This document shows positions 58,956-64,000 of a stretch of 64,000 nt of DNA, piece by piece; position 1 is the stretch's first letter; every line of letters begins with the position of its first letter. This stretch comes from Ruegeria sp. HKCCD4315 (GTDB lineage Bacteria; Pseudomonadota; Alphaproteobacteria; Rhodobacterales; Rhodobacteraceae), in contig NZ_WVRN01000002.1 of NCBI RefSeq assembly GCF_013112245.1, positions 558,001 through 622,000 on the forward strand. The letters are read 5' to 3'. The notes below the pieces were generated by a model that had not been told where the DNA came from, searched no databases, and saw only the letters and a program-made list of their open reading frames with translations. The position numbers were made by a program, and so were the translations under genes.

Positions 58956-61904
58956 ATGCTTGGTACTACATTTGTAACTCCCCCTCCTTCAAGCTCCCCA
59001 CTTAGTGCAATACAGGGTAGTATTGCCTATGGTGACGGGAATCCGTCCACTGCGACGCAGATAACTTATGCGTTTGGGGCCGATTTCGGTTCGCAAGCCT
59101 GGACGTCAGCATATAAAGCCGAGTTTCGCGAAGCTCTTGCTGCGATAGAAGCGGTAACGAATATTTCGTTTATAGAAACAACTAACGTATCAAGTGCTGA
59201 CATAGTGGAAATCATCGCGCCGAGTTCTTATTTCGGCGACTCCCGAACCCTTGGATTTCATTATACGCCATTTTTTGGCCCATCGCTGGGCGCTTACAAC
59301 ACCGCATTTTGGCAAGCCAATTCTGGCCTTGGCGGTAACGGTGATCCAGGTGGCTTCTTCTTTACTACCCTTATTCATGAATTGGGCCACGCACTGGGGT
59401 TAGGCCACCCACATGATACCGGCCTGGGTACAACGATAATGAGCGGCGTGACCTCAGCGTTTAACTCTTTTGGGGTCGGAAACCTCAATCAGGGTGTCTA
59501 CACCGTAATGTCATATAATGACGGCTGGACCTCTCAGAACGGTGGCCTGCGTTTAACGGCCACTTATGGAGGTTCTACCGGACTTGGAGCGTTTGATATT
59601 GCAGCGTTACAGGCGATGTATGGAGCGAACACAACGTACAACAGCGGGGACAATACCTTTGTCCTGCCTTACGCCAACTTTGCGGGCACCGGGTACCAGG
59701 CAATTTGGGACACCGGTGGGAATGACACCATTCAGCATGTTGGCAGCTCGGATTCTTGGATCGACTTAAGGCCCGCCACGCTGGACTACAGCGACACCGG
59801 CGGCGGAGTCGTCTCTCACGCGACGGGAGTAAGGGGTGGTTTTACAATTGCGCACGGCGTTGTCATCGAGAATGCGTCGGGCGGATCAGGCGCAGATGTT
59901 ATCGTAGGGAATACCGCTCAGAATACTCTGTGGGGGAATGCTGGACACGACAGAATATACTCGGTGTCAGATGGAACCAACAACAACACGATCTACGGTG
60001 GCTTAGGCAACGACACGATTTATCTTGCCATGGGGTCCGGGGCCGATCAGGTCTTTGGAAACGAAGGTAACGACACGGCCGTCGTGACTCGTAACGGCGG
60101 CACATTCACCGGAGGGACCGGAACGGATACCGTCAGGTTCGTCAGCGCCATCAGCACATATCTGTTTATCGACAACGGAAGCACTTATGAATTTCTCGAT
60201 GTCGTATCGCGAGTTTCGTTCACAATCGCCAACGACGTAGAGTTAGTCCAGTTTTTGGATGGGGTACAGCAATACACCCGGGCGGGCATCCAAACCGCAA
60301 TGCAGCTCACAGATATCGACAACCAGGGCACCACGCTAAAGCACGCAGCACAGGGCCTTTACGTTGTGGATTCGGGTGGTTCCAATCTGGGGCTGATTTA
60401 TAATGGCCAAGCAGTAGGCGCGGCTTCGTTCGCTGGCTGGCAAGCTATTCAGGCCGAAGCATCCGGCGGAGATTACCGTGTGTTGTGGAAGAATAGTGAC
60501 GGAACATATCTTGAATGGGTCGTCGACAGCAGCGGTCAATTCAAAGGCAGCAACTCTGTCGGCAATGTTGTAAGCTTGGAAACGTTCTACAACGCTGATC
60601 TGAATAATGACGGTACGATCGGGCACACATCGACCAATATCGAATCCAATGGATCTACCACCCTCGGGTCCACAACGCAAAACGTGTATCTCATAAATGG
60701 CACCATCGAGCTTGCTCTGGGTGATGGCACCACAGTTGGACCCAACAGCATTGCCGGGTGGCAAGCCATTCAGGCCGAAGCCGCATCAGGCGGAGGTTAC
60801 ACAGTTCTCTGGCAAAGCACCGGTGGTGTCTATGGTGAATGGATCGTCGATGCTTCTGGTCGACTGCAAAGCAGCAGTGTCATCGATGATGTCAGGGACG
60901 TAGAAGCAAATTATGGTGTCGACCTGAACTCCGACGGTCAAATCGGCCATTTCACGACCAACATTGAATCCAATGGCTCCACCACACTTGGGTATTCCAC
61001 ACGTGGTGTCTATGTGATCGGTGGAAGCATCGATTTGACCGATGCTGACGACGCTTTGGTCGGACCCAGCAGCATTGCCGGGTGGCAAGCCATTCAGGCC
61101 GAAGCAGCATCGGGCGGAGGCTACAGAGTTCTCTGGCAAAGCGCCGGTGGTGTCTATGGTGAATGGACCGTCGATGCTTCTGGTCGACTGCAAAGCAGCA
61201 GTGTCATCGATGATGTCAGGGACGTTGAAGCAAATTATGGTGTCGACCTGAACTCCGATGGTCAAATCGGCCATTTCACGACAAATATCGAATCCAATGG
61301 CTCCACCACACTTGGGTATTCCACACGTGGTGTCTATGTGATCGGTGGAAGCATCGATTTGACCGATGCTGACGACGCTTTGGTCGGACCCAACAGCATC
61401 GCCGGCTGGCAAGCCATTCAGGCCGAAGCAGCATCGGGCGGAGGCTACAGAGTTCTCTGGCAAAGTGCCGGTGGTGTCTATGGTGAATGGACCGTCGATG
61501 CTTCTGGCAAATTTCAGACAAGCGTTATTATCCCCGACGTCTCAAGTGTCGAAACCTTCTATGGCGCCGATATCGATGGCAGCGGTACAATCGGAAAGGC
61601 GCTGCCTAAGCTGGCAACGACAGCGTCCGTCGAGCCGAAACTGGCGTCTGTAGCTCAGGCTTTGGACCTGACGGATTGGGACGAGACCACCGAACTTTTG
61701 AAGTTTGCACCCGAAATGACTGCTGATGCAGACGCTGAGGATATTTATACACTGGTGGAAGCGCTCAGTGCTGGGGGCTCGATGCTGCCCGGCGTCGACG
61801 GTCAAGTCGACTTTAAATGGTTCAGTATTCCAGAGAACGCAGGAGATAGAGACGTCGAACCGTTGATTGCAACTTTGTTCGAGGAAGATGGTTTCCTTCT
61901 CTAG
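58956..61904 (+). CDS. Serralysin-like (M10B) metalloprotease with RTX and tryptophan-rich repeats
   Basis: 982 residues, secreted without N-terminal signal, as expected for type I secretion. The zinc motif HELGHALGLGH is at 141-151 (HEXXHXXGXXH) and the Met-turn is VMSYND with Met185. RTX-type GGXGXD turns follow at about 308-370 (GGSGADVIVGN, LWGNAGHDRIY, GGLGNDTIY). Residues about 450-885 are four tandem copies of a 108-residue tryptophan-rich unit (GWQAIQAEA, GYRVLWQS, GEWTVDASG, DLNSDGQIG), resembling the Synechocystis-type Trp-rich C-terminal domain. The last 90 residues are a non-repeated acidic end (ATLFEEDGFLL), probably the secretion signal. No ABC exporter is visible in the window. 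Confidence 0.9.
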   Translation: MLGTTFVTPPPSSSPLSAIQGSIAYGDGNPSTATQITYAFGADFGSQAWTSAYKAEFREALAAIEAVTNISFIETTNVSSADIVEIIAPSSYFGDSRTLGFHYTPFFGPSLGAYNTAFWQANSGLGGNGDPGGFFFTTLIHELGHALGLGHPHDTGLGTTIMSGVTSAFNSFGVGNLNQGVYTVMSYNDGWTSQNGGLRLTATYGGSTGLGAFDIAALQAMYGANTTYNSGDNTFVLPYANFAGTGYQAIWDTGGNDTIQHVGSSDSWIDLRPATLDYSDTGGGVVSHATGVRGGFTIAHGVVIENASGGSGADVIVGNTAQNTLWGNAGHDRIYSVSDGTNNNTIYGGLGNDTIYLAMGSGADQVFGNEGNDTAVVTRNGGTFTGGTGTDTVRFVSAISTYLFIDNGSTYEFLDVVSRVSFTIANDVELVQFLDGVQQYTRAGIQTAMQLTDIDNQGTTLKHAAQGLYVVDSGGSNLGLIYNGQAVGAASFAGWQAIQAEASGGDYRVLWKNSDGTYLEWVVDSSGQFKGSNSVGNVVSLETFYNADLNNDGTIGHTSTNIESNGSTTLGSTTQNVYLINGTIELALGDGTTVGPNSIAGWQAIQAEAASGGGYTVLWQSTGGVYGEWIVDASGRLQSSSVIDDVRDVEANYGVDLNSDGQIGHFTTNIESNGSTTLGYSTRGVYVIGGSIDLTDADDALVGPSSIAGWQAIQAEAASGGGYRVLWQSAGGVYGEWTVDASGRLQSSSVIDDVRDVEANYGVDLNSDGQIGHFTTNIESNGSTTLGYSTRGVYVIGGSIDLTDADDALVGPNSIAGWQAIQAEAASGGGYRVLWQSAGGVYGEWTVDASGKFQTSVIIPDVSSVETFYGADIDGSGTIGKALPKLATTASVEPKLASVAQALDLTDWDETTELLKFAPEMTADADAEDIYTLVEALSAGGSMLPGVDGQVDFKWFSIPENAGDRDVEPLIATLFEEDGFLL
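60315..61607 (+). repeat. Four tandem 324-bp coding repeats in the serralysin gene
   Basis: Units begin at about 60315, 60636, 60960 and 61284, the last three exactly 324 bp apart (AATATCGAATCCAATGG at each start). The third and fourth units are almost identical for about 240 bp, then diverge; the second shares its distal part with the third. This mosaic points to recent unequal exchange. Confidence 0.88.
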
Positions 61905-61919
61905 GGGCCTCACGGCCCC
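61904..61919 (+). terminator. Hairpin after the serralysin gene
   Basis: GGGGCC-TCAC-GGCCCC, six GC pairs with a four-base loop, starting at the last base of the stop codon. No T-run follows, so termination is likely only partial. Confidence 0.5.
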
Positions 61920-62323
61920 GGAAGTGACTGAACAAACACACGGTAATAGCGCGAAGTGTGGATATCCCTTAATGCGCGATAGCATCAGATGTGGGAATCG
62001 CTGGGTCAAAACGTCTTGGCGATCCTCACACCCGAATGCGCATCTCTTTGCTATGGCAAAATGCGCCGGATCAGATTGACGTCTCTAACTTGAAATGGCG
62101 GCATCGCATGCCACCACCAACACTCGCGCAATCGCGTTTTTGACCCCGCATTGGCCTAAGCAAACAACCGCGCCAACAAGGCAGACATAAACATAAGTCT
62201 TCTGGAACATGACTCTACAGCCAAATATTGCCTATTCTGGAACATGGGATGTGGTGAATCCAAACCATATGTGACATAGCTTCTTGGAACTAAAAACCGC
62301 TTAAAGAGAAGAAATTAGCAACG
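61920..62323. other. Intergenic region before the rhamnose genes
   Basis: About 400 bp with no supportable gene. Two near-identical stretches reading CTTCTGGAACATGA and ATTCTGGAACATGG (about 62198 and 62233) form a short direct repeat 35 bp apart. They could be regulator sites for the rfb operon. Confidence 0.4.
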
Positions 62324-62893
62324 ATGGAAATAGTCGCGCTTTCCATTCCGGACGTGAAGTTGATTACCCCGAGGCGTTTTGGCGATCATCGCGGGTTCTT
62401 TGAAGAAACTTACAATGCAGACAGTTTTGCCGCTGCTGGCATAGTCACACCGTATGTTCAGGACAATCACTCGCTCTCCAGCGCAGTAAACACTGTACGA
62501 GGGCTGCATTTCCAGGCCCCACCCCGGGCGCAGGCCAAGCTGGTACGCTGCGGACGCGGCAGGCTGTTCGACGTTGCCGTGGACATACGAAAAGGGTCTC
62601 CAACCTATGGCAAATGGGTTGGCGAGGAGTTGAGCTTTGAGAACGGACGCATGCTGTTGGTGCCTGCGGGTTTTGCACATGGTTTCGTGACCCTGGAGCC
62701 GGATACCGAGATCGTTTACAAGTGTTCCGACACCTACGCGCCGGAAACGGAAGGTGCTCTTCTGTGGAATGATCCCGATGTCGGAATAGATTGGCCGAGC
62801 AGTAGCTCAGCTCCCCAACTCTCCGAAAAAGACAAGGTTGCCCCTTGCCTTCGTGATTTGGACTCCCCTTTTGTGTTTGAGGCCGGGCAATGA
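62324..62893 (+). CDS. rfbC: dTDP-4-dehydrorhamnose 3,5-epimerase
   Basis: 189 residues, cupin fold. Family pattern: [40 protein letters not shown] with the catalytic His, [40 protein letters not shown]. Third reaction order but first gene in the dTDP-L-rhamnose set. Start ATG at 62324 and ATGA overlap with rfbB. Supplies dTDP-rhamnose for surface polysaccharide. Confidence 0.94.
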   Translation: MEIVALSIPDVKLITPRRFGDHRGFFEETYNADSFAAAGIVTPYVQDNHSLSSAVNTVRGLHFQAPPRAQAKLVRCGRGRLFDVAVDIRKGSPTYGKWVGEELSFENGRMLLVPAGFAHGFVTLEPDTEIVYKCSDTYAPETEGALLWNDPDVGIDWPSSSSAPQLSEKDKVAPCLRDLDSPFVFEAGQ

Positions 62894-63930
62894 AAATACT
62901 TGTTACAGGTGGCGCCGGTTTTATTGGCTCTGCCGTTATTCGACGCGCTGTTTCAGATGGTCATTCCGTCATTAATGTCGATGCTCTGACATATGCTGCA
63001 TGCCTGGATAATGTTGCCTCAGTTGCCGATTCTCCGGCCTATGCATTTGAGCACGCTGACATTCGGGACGCCGAGGCGATGTCTGCCATTATGGACAAGC
63101 ACCGTCCCGATGCGATCATGCATTTGGCTGCAGAAAGCCATGTGGACCGTTCGATTGATGGTCCTGCGGCTTTTATCGACACAAATCTTACCGGCACATA
63201 TGTTTTGCTGGAGGCCGCGCGCGCCTATTGGCAGAGCGCAGGGCGACCAGAAAGTTTCAGGTTCCACCACATTTCAACGGATGAAGTGTTCGGGTCATTG
63301 GGGGCGACCGGTTTTTTCACTGAGGACAGCCCATACCAGCCAAATTCGCCTTATTCTGCTTCGAAAGCAGGGTCAGATCATCTGGTCCGCGCTTGGCTGG
63401 AAACTTATGGGCTGCCGGTGGTTCTGACCAATTGCTCAAACAATTATGGGCCATTCCAGTTCCCGGAAAAGCTGATACCCGTGGTCATCCTGAACGCTTT
63501 GTCCGGGCAGCCGATCCCGATTTACGGGAAAGGTGACAACATTCGTGACTGGCTGCATGTCGAGGATCATGCCGAAGCGTTGTTGCTGGTGCTGGAAAAA
63601 GGCGAACTTGGTCGCAGCTATAATATCGGCGGCGAAAACGAGATGACCAATCTCGACCTTGTCAGGATGCTGTGCAAAATCCTGGATCGGCTGAAACCGG
63701 GCTCTGCGCCCTACAGCGATCTGATCACGTTTGTTACGGATCGCCCGGGTCATGATCGTCGTTATGCCATCGACCCGGCCCGTATCCGCGAGGAACTGAA
63801 CTGGCGCCCGTCATACACCCCTGAAACCGGGCTTGAGCAAACCGTGCAATGGTATCTGGACAACACAGACTGGCTGAACGCTTTGCAAGCACGCAGCGGT
63901 GTAGGAAAACGCTTGGGGACTGGCAAATGA
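62890..63930 (+). CDS. rfbB: dTDP-glucose 4,6-dehydratase
   Basis: 346-residue extended short-chain dehydrogenase. NAD motif [32 protein letters not shown], active-site [12 protein letters not shown] and [15 protein letters not shown] with the YxxxK pair, then [20 protein letters not shown]. Overlaps rfbC and rfbD by four bases each, so the three are co-translated. Confidence 0.95.
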   Translation: MKILVTGGAGFIGSAVIRRAVSDGHSVINVDALTYAACLDNVASVADSPAYAFEHADIRDAEAMSAIMDKHRPDAIMHLAAESHVDRSIDGPAAFIDTNLTGTYVLLEAARAYWQSAGRPESFRFHHISTDEVFGSLGATGFFTEDSPYQPNSPYSASKAGSDHLVRAWLETYGLPVVLTNCSNNYGPFQFPEKLIPVVILNALSGQPIPIYGKGDNIRDWLHVEDHAEALLLVLEKGELGRSYNIGGENEMTNLDLVRMLCKILDRLKPGSAPYSDLITFVTDRPGHDRRYAIDPARIREELNWRPSYTPETGLEQTVQWYLDNTDWLNALQARSGVGKRLGTGK

Positions 63931-64000
63931 AAGCGCTGATATTCGGCCATAGTGGCCAAGTGGCGACCGAACTACGCCGCCGCGCAGACAGCCATGGTAT
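63927..64000 (+). CDS. rfbD: dTDP-4-dehydrorhamnose reductase (5' end only)
   Basis: The last 74 bases encode [20 protein letters not shown] and a few more residues: the N-terminal Rossmann motif (GHSGQV in the place of GxxGQL) of RfbD. ATGA overlap with rfbB. The rest lies beyond the window. Identity is inferred from this motif and the invariant rfbC-rfbB-rfbD order. Confidence 0.82.
   Translation, partial: MKALIFGHSGQVATELRRRADSHG

Noticed and set aside
60315..61607. Tandem array suggesting a non-coding satellite
   Set aside because: The 324-bp period keeps one reading frame and encodes a protein domain; it belongs to the serralysin gene.

Overview
The window looks like a chromosome or large-replicon segment of a marine Roseobacter-group alphaproteobacterium (Rhodobacteraceae). 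The pointers are an N-methylglutamate-pathway gene set, a Tad pilus locus, a TRAP-transporter catabolic operon, a Hint-domain protein, an RTX-type serralysin with tryptophan-rich repeats, and many short intergenic hairpin repeats. No rRNA, tRNA or CRISPR array was seen. By eye, base composition is uneven: the Tad block is AT-richer, while the isoprenoid operon at 25.1-32.0 kb is clearly GC-richer than its surroundings.

Layout. 1-4.9 kb (minus strand): gamma-glutamylmethylamide synthetase-like gene (cut by the window edge), the three N-methylglutamate synthase subunits and an XRE-cupin regulator; together these assimilate methylamine into N-methylglutamate. 5.0-14.1 kb: two diverged IS6-family elements in opposite orientation bracket a translationally coupled three-gene cassette (M1-like peptidase, HAD-like protein, HEXXXH-type protein). 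Its three products share the same two C-terminal beta-type modules. 14.1-24.9 kb: LuxR-type regulator and a Tad pilus operon (flp, cpaB, tadG-like, two tadE-like, cpaE, cpaF, tadB, tadC) lacking secretin and prepilin peptidase genes. This block lies between two copies of a roughly 130-bp direct repeat, each beside an IS6-type element or remnant. 25.1-32.0 kb: a compact ten-gene operon with a polyprenyl synthase, a methyltransferase, a CrtC/AttH-like protein, an SCP2-like protein and six unrecognised proteins, most with Ig-like beta domains or phasin-like helices.

32.1-43 kb: proC fragment, AsmA-family gene, outer-membrane barrel, an MscS pair, a broken Hint-domain gene, a structured-RNA candidate, rsgA and a merR fragment. 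43-50 kb: NarL-type two-component pair, secreted Asp/Arg-repeat protein, CDF efflux pump, two c-type cytochromes, LysR regulator. 50-57.6 kb: IclR regulator with a good palindrome in front of a TRAP transporter, amidase, small membrane protein and two dehydrogenases, which looks like uptake and stepwise breakdown of an amide-containing organic acid. 58-64 kb: dehydrogenase fragment, serralysin-like protease, and the start of a dTDP-rhamnose operon (rfbC, rfbB, rfbD).

The two most unusual systems are the shared-module cassette at 6.05-13.03 kb and the isoprenoid/beta-sandwich operon at 25.1-32.0 kb. Neither matches a pathway I can name.
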